64,000 nucleotides of DNA from Methanocella_A sp963792125 (GTDB lineage Archaea > Halobacteriota > Methanocellia > Methanocellales > Methanocellaceae): positions 124,001-188,000 of the forward strand of contig CAWBVA010000011.1 in assembly GCA_963792125.1 (NCBI GenBank). The letters are read 5' to 3'. Each line of letters opens with the position of its first letter. Positions within the stretch are counted from its first letter, which is position 1. This document shows, in pieces, positions 46,801 to 55,403 of this stretch. A program made the translations under genes and the position numbers. Below the pieces are notes generated by a model. That model searched no databases, was not told the DNA's origin, and saw nothing but the letters and a program-made list of their open reading frames with translations.

Positions 46801-47516
46801 TGTCAGGCATGAATGTGAAGCAGCTCCTGCCGCCCGGCGCCGACGAGCTCGTACTGGCCAGCGACCGCAGCTACGTCCGTGACTTCATGCGCAAGGACAG
46901 CACGAAGATCATCCTGAACATCTCCACCTCCCACTTCGAGTCGGGCGACGTCCCCGGCGGCTTCATCATCGCACTGAAGGACCTGTCGGAGATCGCCGGG
47001 CTGAAGATCGTGCCCATCGAGGAGAACGCCATCGAAGGGGTCCGGAAGTACAACTTCGAGAAGGGGTACCTGTACCTGATGGACAAGGGTGCCGGCCAGG
47101 ACTGTATGGAAGTCTTCGCCGACCAGGTGAAGCACAACATCCAGGGTCTCTGCATCACCCGGAACAACCCGAAGAAGCTACGGGCATACTACGGCCTGGA
47201 AAAGACGCCCATCGTCTGGCTGAACGGCAGCGACCTGCCCACAGGCGAGCACTGCATCAAGCCCGACAACCTCACCGGCCTCGGAGCCACCATATACAAG
47301 TTCCTGTCCGAGGCCAAAGACGGCATCGTGCTGCTGGACGGCGCCGAGTACCTGGTCGCCCGCAACAGCTTCGAGTCCGTGCTCAAGTTCCTTCACCTGC
47401 TGAACGACCGGGTCATGGTGAGCAATTGTACCGTACTGCTCTGCATGGACCCGCTGTCACTCGAGACGCGGCAGTTCCACGTGCTGCTGAGCGAGATGCG
47501 TGAGTTCAAAGAGTAA
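43821..47516 (+). CDS. Large membrane sensor: four helices, about six PAS, GAF, DUF835
   Basis: Intact 1231-residue protein. Four N-terminal helices (residues about 8-105) end at WIAEQKD. PAS domains follow from about 118, 300, 415, 540 and 660, with a coiled coil of Glu/Gln/Leu at 255-290 and a GAF domain at about 795-945 (IAAIINRSHSIEEILEGTL). Another PAS spans about 950-1055 (INESPDAILTADAQGYIISA). The C-terminus (about 1060-1225) is DUF835, with GYLYLMDKG and GIVLLDGAEYL. There is no H-box and no ATPase domain, so output must be by protein contact. Confidence 0.85.
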   Translation: MSQQKKDQWYKGLILFVLVLICIAMTVIVNLFTRNQTVYTQAFYVPILLAALWYHKKAWVLAAFLGVLHMAANYVAVGYFDPSTFLRAIVFLFVAILAGWIAEQKDSLNDRLKQSNTELSNIIEFYPDATLIVDNAGKVLAWNRAMEAMTGVSSQDMIGKGDMEYAVPFYGRRVPILVDLIGVPEARIKAKYSDVTAAGGRLEAIAIGAKIKSNDTPVLHCSASRLYDAGGRAMGAIESVRDVTAQKQMEIELGKKLKELEYQHDELAQQDEELEKQNEELLRVFNLLKVSEEKYRVIAESIDDGIVAMDLQHNVTFFNRRAEEITGFKKDDAMGNNLQAMADEAHRTRINEAYDMTGRGKTPSSFEIVITRKDGRRVPLEINASPLQDSDGKPVGNIIAFRDITLRREADTLLKRYQLLSQYANDIILFVGPDSRIIEANDAALLAYGYRRDELLDMSIQDLRAVDSPELIRKQMEQADKGGVIFETVHRCRDGRLFPVEVSSRGVNMGGERVLLSIVRDISDRKRIEELQRESEERFRNVANSTLEAIISTDEDMNIVFWNKAAERIFGYSAGEIVGKSITLLVPPEGQAGFMNAKDAYASSKTFGILNQVVRYTAVNRDGIRFPTEMSLSSWTQNGRAMFSVVVRDITERRKTEEALQASEALFRTIFEDSAVGIYLVDVSGQLLESNEALQQMLGYSGDELRTLTVKDYTYPADYDAENLRYKEMLDGVIDSYQIEKRYVRKDGSVMWGRLFKSIVRDPAGKPLYSIAMVEDFTERKSSEEALSYKNKELSMISGIAAIINRSHSIEEILEGTLNGSLELLEMDAGAIYLSSASDRSKLALRAFVPWTEAGFDMDPRKVVRADPSLNTEKVFRYADGGTSLFEEIFEGRTAAIIVPVLLKGFAIGLMAFCSERPVSDTPTRTADLLSIGSQLGVAIDNHTLMRTLRATSNYMAEIINESPDAILTADAQGYIISANKRAVRLLQYDMVELSGMNVKQLLPPGADELVLASDRSYVRDFMRKDSTKIILNISTSHFESGDVPGGFIIALKDLSEIAGLKIVPIEENAIEGVRKYNFEKGYLYLMDKGAGQDCMEVFADQVKHNIQGLCITRNNPKKLRAYYGLEKTPIVWLNGSDLPTGEHCIKPDNLTGLGATIYKFLSEAKDGIVLLDGAEYLVARNSFESVLKFLHLLNDRVMVSNCTVLLCMDPLSLETRQFHVLLSEMREFKE

Positions 47517-47539
47517 GGACTAGAGGTTTCCTGATGTAG

Positions 47540-47747
47540 AGGTCTCGGAGGTTCCGAGAGGTCGTCGAGCTAGCACAGAGGTCACAGAGGGCACAGAGGT
47601 ATGACACAGAGGACTTTTTAAAACAGGGCTCTCGCATCAGCCATTTTCTTAAAAATCCTCTGTGTCGTCCTCTGTGTCCTCTGTGACCTCTGTGCTGAGC
47701 TCTGCTACCTCCAGAAACCTCGGTGACCTCTCGGAAAGACCTCTAAA
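47540..47747. repeat. Long palindrome of CACAGAGG words
   Basis: Left arm about 47540-47622 (AGAGGTCTCGGAGGTTCCGA, then CACAGAGGTCACAGAGGGCA and GACACAGAGGACTTTT). Right arm about 47655-47747, its imperfect complement. The loop of about 30 bases is CAGGGCTCTCGCATCAGCC-like. It starts 24 bases after the stop of the large sensor gene. The outer AGGTCTC...CCGAGAGG words also appear at 35770-35815 inside the exonuclease V gene tail. Confidence 0.75.
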
Positions 47748-48026
47748 AAGACGGAGGAGATGAGGGCATGACAGCGATCGCTGTCCGGAACACTTACCCT
47801 CATACCTCTGCGCATGTATAGTCCTTGCCATGGGGGGTCTAGGTAAGGAATGATATACAAGTTAACATATTATACAACTATATTTATACTAACCCCAAAC
47901 TTAACATTGAATAACGTCACTTCTGTCATTTTATTAAATGATAAAAGAGCATGCTCACGATTTTATAGCGTGACTCCGGCAAAGGCTCAAAAAGTTTATC
48001 TGTAGTGGCCGATCTACCTTGTACCC
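47748..48026. promoter_or_regulatory. AT-rich upstream region of the glpA-like gene
   Basis: Contains TTATACAACTATATTTATAC (about 47870-47890), a TATA-rich run about 140 bases before ATG 48027, and AAAAAGTTTATC nearer the gene. Which one is used is not clear. Confidence 0.3.
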
Positions 48027-49358
48027 ATGGGCCGGGTGATCGTGATCGGGGGCGGCATCGCAGGGGCGGGGGTCGCGCGGGACCTCGCGCTGCGGGGCAT
48101 CGAGGTGTCCCTGGTCGAGCGGGATATTCCTGCGGCGGGTGCCACGGGGCGTTGTCACGGGCTCCTGCACTCAGGTGCGCGTTACGCGGTAAAGGACCCG
48201 AAGGCGGCAGCCGAATGCGCCTCAGAGGGGCCGGTGATCAGGCATATCGCGCCTCATTGCGTCGAGGACACGGGCGGACAGATGCTGGCGATCACTGAGG
48301 CTGATGCGGCTTACGGCGATCTGTTATTGCCTGCATGCAGGCAGGCCGGCGTGTGGGCTGAAGAGGCGCCTGTCTCTGGTTCCCCGAACAAGGACGCGCT
48401 CCGGTGCATACGGACCCGCGATGCGGCGGTCGATCCGTTTTTGCTGGCTTTGTCCAACCTTTATGACGCGTACCTGAACGGCGCGGAGATTATCGTCGGC
48501 CGGGGCGTGAAAAGGATCGGCGACGGCCTGGTCGAGCTGGAAGGCGGCGAGACATTGAAGGCCGACGCGATTGTCAATGCGACCGGCTACGAATGCGGGC
48601 GCCTGCTCCAGCAGTCCGGCCTCGACGCTCCGGCCATGCAGCCTGACAAGGGCACGATACTGGTCACCGAGCGCAGGGTGCTGGACATGGTAGTCAGCCG
48701 CATGCGGATGCCGTCTGACGGCGACATTATCGTCCCGGGCCATACTACTTCGCTCATCGGCACGACCTCGTCGAGATCGGACAGCACTATCCCTGCAAGA
48801 GACGAGTATCGGCGCCTGGTGAAAGAGGCGGTCGCGCTCGTGCCGGCACTGGACGGTGTGCGCATCATCCGGGCTTTCTCCGGCGTCCGTCCGCTGGCAG
48901 GCAGCGGCGACGGCCGCAACCTGTCCCGGGACTTTAAAATTTGCGAGCAGAGCGGGGTGGTCACCATTGCCGGCGGCAAGCTGACGACCTACCGGATGAT
49001 CGCAGAGCAGGCCTCCGATGCCGTCATGAGGATGCTGGGGGAACGAGGCGAATGCCGCACAAAATCTACTGTTCTTCCTGATATCAGACGGGATGAGCCT
49101 CATCCTTCGGTCGAGTGCCAGTGCGAGAGCTCCGGGCAGCGCATTGTCGAGATGGGCTTCCTCAGAGGTGTGGACGTCAGCAAGTACAACCGCCTCGGCT
49201 TCGGCACGTGCCAGGGCATGCGGTGTGCGAAGTACGCCCGATCGCCGGAAGCATTCCTGCAGGAGCGGTGGAAAGGCGTCCGGCCGGTGCTCGACGAAAG
49301 CCAGCTCCGGCAGGCTTATGTTTCCTGGGCTTCGCACCGGACCCGGGCCGGGAAATAA
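48027..49358 (+). CDS. GlpA-type FAD glycerol-3-phosphate dehydrogenase with BFD-like Fe-S end
   Basis: 443-residue flavoprotein. The N-terminal Rossmann motif is VIVIGGGIAGAGVARDLALR, followed by CHGLLHSGARYAV as in GlpA/GlpD. IVNATGYECGRLL and GKLTTYRMIAEQASD are further family blocks. The C-terminal part holds ECQCESSG and FGTCQGMRCAKYAR, matching the BFD-like 2Fe-2S-binding domain of GlpA. The protein is shorter than bacterial GlpA (about 540). No glpB or glpC is adjacent. Probably oxidises a glycerol phosphate; which stereoisomer is not evident. Confidence 0.72.
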   Translation: MGRVIVIGGGIAGAGVARDLALRGIEVSLVERDIPAAGATGRCHGLLHSGARYAVKDPKAAAECASEGPVIRHIAPHCVEDTGGQMLAITEADAAYGDLLLPACRQAGVWAEEAPVSGSPNKDALRCIRTRDAAVDPFLLALSNLYDAYLNGAEIIVGRGVKRIGDGLVELEGGETLKADAIVNATGYECGRLLQQSGLDAPAMQPDKGTILVTERRVLDMVVSRMRMPSDGDIIVPGHTTSLIGTTSSRSDSTIPARDEYRRLVKEAVALVPALDGVRIIRAFSGVRPLAGSGDGRNLSRDFKICEQSGVVTIAGGKLTTYRMIAEQASDAVMRMLGERGECRTKSTVLPDIRRDEPHPSVECQCESSGQRIVEMGFLRGVDVSKYNRLGFGTCQGMRCAKYARSPEAFLQERWKGVRPVLDESQLRQAYVSWASHRTRAGK

Positions 49359-49396
49359 GCACGAGATATAAATCATTGACGAGCATTCTCCTGATA

Positions 49397-49860
49397 GTGA
49401 ACAAGTTGCTCATCGTGTCCACGGCTACTGTAGCTGTCATTATTTTGGCCCTGGCCACGCTGGTCCTGGTATCACAGCCCGGCACGCACCTGGGTACAGT
49501 TGAGCTGACAGGCGATGGCGGCAATGTGACCCGGCTGAACGTGGAGATCGCGGACACGCCCGAAGCTCAAAGGACAGGCCTTATGAACCGCTCTTCGCTG
49601 GCCGGGGACGCAGGCATGATCTTCGTATTCAGCAACGACGAGAGGCGGTATTTCTGGATGGAAAATACTTTGATACCGCTCGACATGATCTTCATATCCA
49701 AAGACCTGACCATCATCGACATTCACGAGAACGCAACACCTTGAGCCGGGATACAATCGCGTCTTCAGGGTCCTGCCGGTACGTGCTTGAAGTGAACGGC
49801 GGCAGATGCAAAGCTATAGGGATAGAGGTGGGCGATCATGTCCGTCTCGATTTGAATTAA
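49397..49860 (+). CDS. Exported DUF192 protein, two frameshifts
   Basis: The GTG start gives NKLLIVSTATVAVIILALAT, a signal or anchor. Then come EIADTPEAQRTGLMNRSSL and MIFVFSNDERRYFWMENTLI PLDMIF, the core of DUF192 (COG1430). Breaks near 49735 and 49790 lead through EPGYNRVFRVLP to VLEVNGGRCKAIGIEVGDHV and RLDLN, ending at TAA 49860. About 153 residues when joined. DUF192 proteins are small extracytoplasmic beta-barrels of unknown role. Confidence 0.7.
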
Positions 49861-49894
49861 CTCATATCAGGCATTAATAAGATCGGTGGAGGCA

Positions 49895-50953
49895 ATGCCC
49901 GGGCTAAAAAAAGCGGCAACGATTGCGCTGCAGGAAGTTCTCCGGCTCCGGAGCGGGGAGGAAGTGCTCATTCTCACGAACCCTGAAGAGACCGTCTTTA
50001 CCATAGCGAAGGCGCTGTTCGAGGAGACCCGGGTCCTCGGAGGAAAACCGGTCCTCCTGATGCAGGAAAAGAAGGTGACTGCCACATACGCGGACCGGCT
50101 GGTACTCGAAGCTGTCCGTGCAGAGCCCGACATTCTTATCACTCTCACAAAGGCACGCGTGGGTAAAGACCCGTATGGCCTGCAGATCGGCTATGTGAGC
50201 AGGGACGGGCGCAGGTTCGACAATATCGTGGACAAAGTGACGAAAGGCGACCGCCGGGTACGCGGCTTCTCGTCGCCCAACGCAAACCCCGGCATGTTCG
50301 CTCGCTGTGTGCCGCTGGATTATGACGCTTTAAGGCAGCGTGCATACCGGCTAAAAGAGACTGCTGGACAGCGGCAAAACTGTCCGGGTGACATCGCCAG
50401 GCTGGGCACGGATATCCGCTTCTCCATCGTCGGCCGCCGCACGTTTGCCAACACTGGCGATTACCGGCTGCCAGGCTGTTTCGGCAACCTGCCCGCCGGC
50501 GAAGTGTACATATCGCCAGCTCTTGGCAGCGGTACCGGAAAGATCGCCTTTGACGGCACACTAAGCACGCTGGAAGGCCCCGTCATCCCTGAGGTTCCTG
50601 TGGTCATCTCGTTCAAAGACGGCTTCGTCGAGCAGATCTATGGCGGACCGCTGGCTGATCGCGTCCGGAGAACCATCGAGGAAGGCGAGGCCATGGCACG
50701 TGCCGTCGGCAACGAGGAAGAGGGCAGGAACTGCCGCCACCTGGGGGAGTTCGGCATCGGCATCAACGATAACGCACAGATCACCGGAGTCATTCTCGAA
50801 GACGAGAAAGCGCTGAAGACCTGTCATTTCGCTCTCGGGAGCAATTACGACTTCGACGCTCCGGCAATTATCCACCGGGATATGCTGGTAATGAATCCGT
50901 CGGTGTGGATCGATGATGAGCCAATAATGAAAAACGGTGACTTGCTGTTATAA
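49895..50953 (+). CDS. M29-like aminopeptidase, two compensating frame errors
   Basis: 352 residues from ATG 49895; the GTG at 49886 lies inside the ribosome site GGTGGAGG. Family blocks are GTDIRFSIVGRRT, LPAGEVYISPA, HLGEFGIGINDNA and CHFALGSNYDFD, which carry the expected metal-binding E, E, H and D residues. Between about 50355 and 50405 the frame reads ETAGQRQNCPGDIARL, while the shifted frame reads LLDSGKTVRVTSPG as the family does, so one base is gained and another lost. Role: cytoplasmic peptide turnover. Confidence 0.72.
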   Translation: MPGLKKAATIALQEVLRLRSGEEVLILTNPEETVFTIAKALFEETRVLGGKPVLLMQEKKVTATYADRLVLEAVRAEPDILITLTKARVGKDPYGLQIGYVSRDGRRFDNIVDKVTKGDRRVRGFSSPNANPGMFARCVPLDYDALRQRAYRLKETAGQRQNCPGDIARLGTDIRFSIVGRRTFANTGDYRLPGCFGNLPAGEVYISPALGSGTGKIAFDGTLSTLEGPVIPEVPVVISFKDGFVEQIYGGPLADRVRRTIEEGEAMARAVGNEEEGRNCRHLGEFGIGINDNAQITGVILEDEKALKTCHFALGSNYDFDAPAIIHRDMLVMNPSVWIDDEPIMKNGDLLL

Positions 50954-51103
50954 AATAAACAGTACCCGCAGTTGCTCAGTCATTTATATACTGGATTTTC
51001 ACCAGGAGTCAGTCGATGACCTGTGCCCTGGACAGGTTTTAGGCGATAGAAATGGCAGGATTATATGTCGCAAGCCCGGGCCGCTCGTGCGCGCGCGAAC
51101 GCC

Positions 51104-51751
51104 CTATCTGTTTTCATACTCCAGGAACACATTGCGCTCGTCAGCCATGTCGTTCTTATAGACGTAAACGCAGAACTCGTCGGCCATATAGTCGCATCGC
51201 AGTATGATCCGCTTCGAAAGTCCCCGGCAAATCTTCACGATCTCCTCGGGCTGGGTCCGCCAGTAGATGTCTCCCGCAGCATCGCCGTACGTCGGTCGTA
51301 AAAAGTCGGCCGCAAAGCCTTTCCGGCAGCAGTCGAACATATGCCGGAGAGTATTTTTCACGAAAGTCTCATTATCCGACAGCCTGATGGTGAAAATTCC
51401 TGCGGCGAAAGCCCAGTCAAAGGTCTCGCCCGTGCCCCACTCGTCGAAGTCGGCGGTCTCGAAACGAGCTTCCGGGTATTTTTCCCTGGCGATGGCGATA
51501 AAATCGGCGTTAACGTCGATGCCCGTATAGTCAGTCTGGATTCCTCTTTCCCGGAGGTAGCCGTAAAAGTCGCCGAAGCCGCAGCCCACGTCCAGCACCG
51601 GACACCCGTTAAGGTATCCGATCCCTGCCAGACTGTCAAACCGCACCTTGCGGCCGCCGGGCGTCCAGCCGAGGCTGCGGGCGTCGTCGCCATAGGCCTT
51701 CAGCTTTTCGCCGTAATATTCGTTAAGTTTCTCCCGGTCGCTCTGTTTCAT
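51104..51751 (-). CDS. Class I SAM-dependent methyltransferase
   Basis: Intact 215-residue protein. Motif I is VLDVGCGFGDFYGYL, then TDYTGIDVNADFIAIAREKY (motif II with the ribose-binding D) and ARFETADFDEW. AFAAGIFTIRL marks motif IV. A short N-terminal helix (REKLNEYYGEKLKAYGDD) precedes. Proteins of this size modify small molecules or proteins; no specific substrate can be named. It is convergent with the M29-like gene. Confidence 0.78.
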   Translation of the reverse strand: MKQSDREKLNEYYGEKLKAYGDDARSLGWTPGGRKVRFDSLAGIGYLNGCPVLDVGCGFGDFYGYLRERGIQTDYTGIDVNADFIAIAREKYPEARFETADFDEWGTGETFDWAFAAGIFTIRLSDNETFVKNTLRHMFDCCRKGFAADFLRPTYGDAAGDIYWRTQPEEIVKICRGLSKRIILRCDYMADEFCVYVYKNDMADERNVFLEYENR

Positions 51752-51814
51752 AATCCCTGCTAAGTTGTCCCCGGCGTTTATCTATATTGTGTCGGCCGGG
51801 AGGCTATTCCCGGG

Positions 51815-52486
51815 TCAGGGCTTCTTAAAGCACAGGTACCACGCTTTGCAATCGTAGCCCTCTTTCAGCCGGTCATCCGCTGCAGACTGCGTGTGCGGGG
51901 GCTCGATCAGCACCGGGTCGCCCGGCTTCCAGTCGGCTGGCGTAACAATTTTATCCTTCGCAACGAGCTGTAGTCCATCCACGATGCGCACGACCTCGTC
52001 GAGATTCCGGCCCACGCCTGTCGGGTAGAAGAAGATCATCTTCACGACACGGTTCGGGTCGATTATGAAGAGCGACCTGATCGGCGAGATTTGGCTGATA
52101 TGCGGATGAATCATCCCGTACAGCCGGGATACGGTCGTGTCCAGGTCCGCGATGATCGGGAACGGTATATGGACGCCGAAGTTAGCCTCGATGTCCCGGA
52201 CCCAGGCGATGTGCGAAGGCAGGCTGTCCACGCTGAGGCCCAGCAGTTCCACGCCACGCTTCTGGAACTCCGGGAATCTTTTAGCGAACGCTATGAACTC
52301 TGTCGTGCATACTGGCGTAAAGTCGCCCGGGTGTGAAAAGAGGATCACCCATTTGCCTTTATAATCGGACAGTTTCACTTTGCCGTGAGTCGTCTTCGCC
52401 TCGAAGTCCGGGGCTATCATCCCGAGCGTAATCCTGCCGGGCGCTTCACCCTGAATCAACTGATCACCGGTCATCATGCTTCTCAT
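51815..52486 (-). CDS. Peroxiredoxin, archaeal Prx6-type thioredoxin peroxidase
   Basis: Intact 223-residue peroxidase that reduces hydrogen peroxide and alkyl hydroperoxides. The peroxidatic cysteine lies in SHPGDFTPVCTTEFIAF, with the arginine of PIRSLFIIDPN in place. Near the C-terminus DCKAWYLC gives a second pair of cysteines spaced C-x5-C, as in archaeal Prx6-type thioredoxin peroxidases that form intermolecular disulfides. AT-rich DNA (about 52490-52515) holds TATA-like runs directly before the ATG, suggesting a short leader. Confidence 0.87.
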   Translation of the reverse strand: MRSMMTGDQLIQGEAPGRITLGMIAPDFEAKTTHGKVKLSDYKGKWVILFSHPGDFTPVCTTEFIAFAKRFPEFQKRGVELLGLSVDSLPSHIAWVRDIEANFGVHIPFPIIADLDTTVSRLYGMIHPHISQISPIRSLFIIDPNRVVKMIFFYPTGVGRNLDEVVRIVDGLQLVAKDKIVTPADWKPGDPVLIEPPHTQSAADDRLKEGYDCKAWYLCFKKP

Positions 52487-52618
52487 TATTATATTGTACT
52501 TTTAATATATAATTCAAATACCGCAGGTATAGCGAATGCAGATGTAACGTCTAAAACGTGAATAACAGCCTTACCCATTGCCACCTGTATTTCTTTGTAT
52601 CCTACTCATAAGCGTAAA

Positions 52619-52735
52619 GGGGAACCTTTTGGTAAAAGGTTCCCCCTGCCCCCTTCCAAAACTATCGTATTTGCCCCTTCGGGGCAGGCGTCCGGTGTCG
52701 CGAGTCAGGGGGGCTTTTTTGGAACAAAGCCCCCC
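52619..52735. repeat. Array of three G/C-anchored hairpins upstream of XPB
   Basis: Hairpin 1: GGGGAACCTTTT and its perfect complement (52619-52645). Hairpin 2: TGCCCC/GGGGCA with a 3-base loop (52672-52686). Hairpin 3: GGGGGGCTTT and AAAGCCCCCC (52708-52735). All three sit between the divergent peroxiredoxin and XPB genes. The XPB frame stays open through them, but there is no ribosome site, so they are treated as non-coding. Confidence 0.7.
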
Positions 52736-52798
52736 GACAGCCCCGCAAAAACCAGCACCGACAAAAAGATTATCAGGCCGCTACACGTTCTATCCCCG

Positions 52799-54143
52799 AT
52801 GATCCACGTCGCGTACGATAAAGGTACCATTCTCATCCGGGGCAACGCCGGGGTGCCCGATGCAAGGTGGGATGCCAGGGCCGGCGCTTACCGGGCCCTT
52901 GCCATCCACTACCGGAACATCAAGGCCTTTCTCGACGCATCAGGATTTACCTTCCGGGACGACGTGCTTGATCTCATCCCCAGCCCGGAACTCAAGATGA
53001 GAACCGTGCTCCGGGACTACCAGGAGAAGGCGATCTCGGCGTGGATGCGCGCCGGGCAGCGGGGCGTGGTCGTGCTGCCGACCGGCTCCGGGAAGACGCT
53101 GGTCGCGCTGAAAGCGATCTCGCTGGCTTACCCGGCTATCGTCATCGTGCCGACGCTCGACCTGCTCGAACAGTGGAAAGCGCGGGTGGAAGAGGAGTTC
53201 GGCATCGAGGCCGGCGTCTACTGTGGCGACGACCACCGGCTCGGCCCTGTGACTATCGCAACCTATGATACCGCATACATCCGCGCCGCGGAGCTGGGCA
53301 ACCGTTTCAAGCTGATCGTCTTCGACGAAGTGCACCACCTGCCTTCGCCCGGGTACTCGACCATCGCCGAAATGTTCGCCTGCCCATACCGGCTCGGCCT
53401 TACCGCGACGTACGAGCGGGAGGACGGCAAAGAGAAAGACCTGCCCAGGCTGACGGGCGGTAAAATCTTCGAGATGGGCGTGGACAGCCTCGAAGGCGTC
53501 CATCTTGCCACGTACGACCTGAAGCGCATCAAGGTGCAGATGCTCCCTGGAGGAAGAGGCGGCTTACAGGAAGGACTACGACGCCTACCGGCAATATCTC
53601 AGCGATCACAATATCATTCTTCGCACGCCCAGGGACTTCGAGCGGCTGGTCATGAGAAGCGGCCGCGACCGGGCAGCAAGAGAGGCCATTCTCGCCAGGC
53701 ATCGTGCCCGCACCATAGCGCTGAACTCGAAAGCCAAGCTGGCGGCGCTGGCGGGCGTGCTCCGGGAACACAGCGGGCCGGAGGATAAAGCGATCATCTT
53801 CACGGAGTATAACGACCTGGTCTACACCATCTCACGCGAGTTCTTAGTCCCGTTCATCACTTACACTACTCCTAAAGACGAGCGGCAGGAGAACCTGGCG
53901 AAGTTCCGCTCCGGCGAGTACCGGGCTATTGTCACGTCGAAGGTGCTCGACGAAGGCGTGGACGTGCCTGACGCGAACATCGGCGTCATCCTCAGCGGCA
54001 GCGGCAGCCGCCGGGAGTTCGTCCAGCGGCTCGGGCGCATCCTGCGGAAGAAAGGCGACAAGAAGGCGGTGCTCTACGAGATCGTCTCACAGGGGACGAT
54101 GGAAGAAGGCTCTTCCACCCGCAGGAGGCATGAGGCGACATAA
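52799..54143 (+). CDS. xpb: XPB/Rad25 superfamily 2 DNA helicase, one frameshift
   Basis: Archaeal XPB homologue. Motifs: VVVLPTGSGKTLVAL (I), VPTLDLLEQW (Ia), IVFDEVHHLP (II), GLTATYERED (III), IVTSKVLDEGVDVPDANI (V) and FVQRLGRILRKKG (VI). The frame breaks near 53545, where VQMLPG is followed in the next frame by EEEAAYRKDYDAY. About 448 residues after joining. It is directly followed by bax1, its known partner, with the stop and start overlapping. XPB opens damaged DNA for Bax1 cutting in archaeal repair. Confidence 0.85.
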
Positions 54144-55403
54144 TGTTGTCCAGCGAACTCTTGCTCACCCGTATAAGGGGCGACGAGATAGCGCCCCAGC
54201 TTATCAAGCCCGAGGGCGACCACCTCGAGCTGGCCCGTGATCTCATCGGCATCTTCAGTGACCACACAGGTAAAAAGCTGGGCGAGCTGAACGACATCTT
54301 AGAGGAGATGGAGGACCAGGGTTTCGACTACCGGCTGGTCCGGGGCCTGGTCTCGCTGCTGGAGCGGCGCTGCGACCTGCGCGTGGACAGCGAGATATCC
54401 CCTGTGGCTGCACGCAGCGCAGTGTTCTCTGCGGCTGCCCGCATGTACCCGGTAATCACCCCGGAAGCGAGAGATGCTGCAATACGCGAGGCGGCAGGCT
54501 CCCTGGGCGTGAGCGCGAGTTCGCTCGAACAGGCGATGCACGCAGACCTGGAAAACGAGTTGGTCCTTCAGTCGTTCCGGCCCCCGGAGCCCGAAAACCT
54601 GGTCTACCATTACAACCTTTCGCTGGCGCAGACACTCCTGTTCAAGGCGACACAGCTCAAATTCCGGGCCAGCGGCGGCCACAAGGAGGTCCTCCGGCAG
54701 GTGAAACGTCTGGGCCTGATGTACGACGCGGAGTACACCGGCGGCAGGGTTGACATCACTGTGGACGGCCCGGCATCGGCCATGAAGCTTACCGAGCGCT
54801 ATGGCACGGCGTTCGCCAGGCTGCTTCCCGCTATAGTCGCATCTACCGGCTGGAGCCTCGAAGCATCCGTCGTCCGTAAGGACTTCTCCGGCGAGCCGCG
54901 TGTCTACCAGTTCAGGCTGTCCGAGCAGAAGCATGGCGATCTCTTCAGGACATGGCCGGAAGAGCCCGTAGCAGTTCGACAGCTCCCTCGAAGAGGCGTT
55001 CTACGGCTCGTTCGCGGGACTGAAGACCGGCTGGACGATCAGCCGTGAGCCGGAGCCACTGATCGCAGGCAAGACGCTGTTCATTCCCGATTTCCTGCTG
55101 GAAAAGGATGGCATGCGCGTCTACATGGAGATCGCCGGCTTCTGGACGCCCGAGTACCTGCGCCGCAAGGTGGCGAAGCTCAAGGAGATCAAGGACCGGG
55201 AACTGCTGGTGCTGGCCGACGAGAAGACCTCCTGCGAGGCGTTCCGCGACGTGCCCGGCGTCATCTTTTACGACCGTAAAGTGCCGCTGAAGCCGGTGCT
55301 GGAGCGGCTGGAACGGGTCGAGCGGACGCATTCGGCGGCCGGGGCGTCACGGCTGGAGCAGTCGGGCTTGCGAACTGGAAGGCGATGTAATAATGCTTTC
55401 TGA
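54143..55403 (+). CDS. bax1: Bax1 nuclease (DUF790), one frameshift
   Basis: XPB-associated structure-specific nuclease (DUF790, COG3372). ATG 54143 overlaps the xpb stop. The N-terminal part runs MLSSELLLTRIRGDEIAPQL to LVRGLVSLLERRCDLRVDSE. The nuclease part includes YHYNLSLAQTLLFKATQLKF. A break near 54965 leads to FYGSFAGLKTGWTISREP and LFIPDFLLEKDGMRVYMEIA, with D and E-x-A as possible metal residues, then RELLVLADEK. About 415 residues joined. Acts on bubble and fork DNA with XPB. Confidence 0.83.

Noticed and set aside
51085..51105. CGTGCGCGCGCGAACG motif, repeated in similar form near 55893
   Set aside because: Alternating purine-pyrimidine tract seen twice; it could form Z-DNA, but two copies without context give no support for a function.
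52595..52798. N-terminal extension of XPB through the three hairpins
   Set aside because: The frame is open but is made of hairpin sequence, with no ribosome site; XPB starts at ATG 52799.
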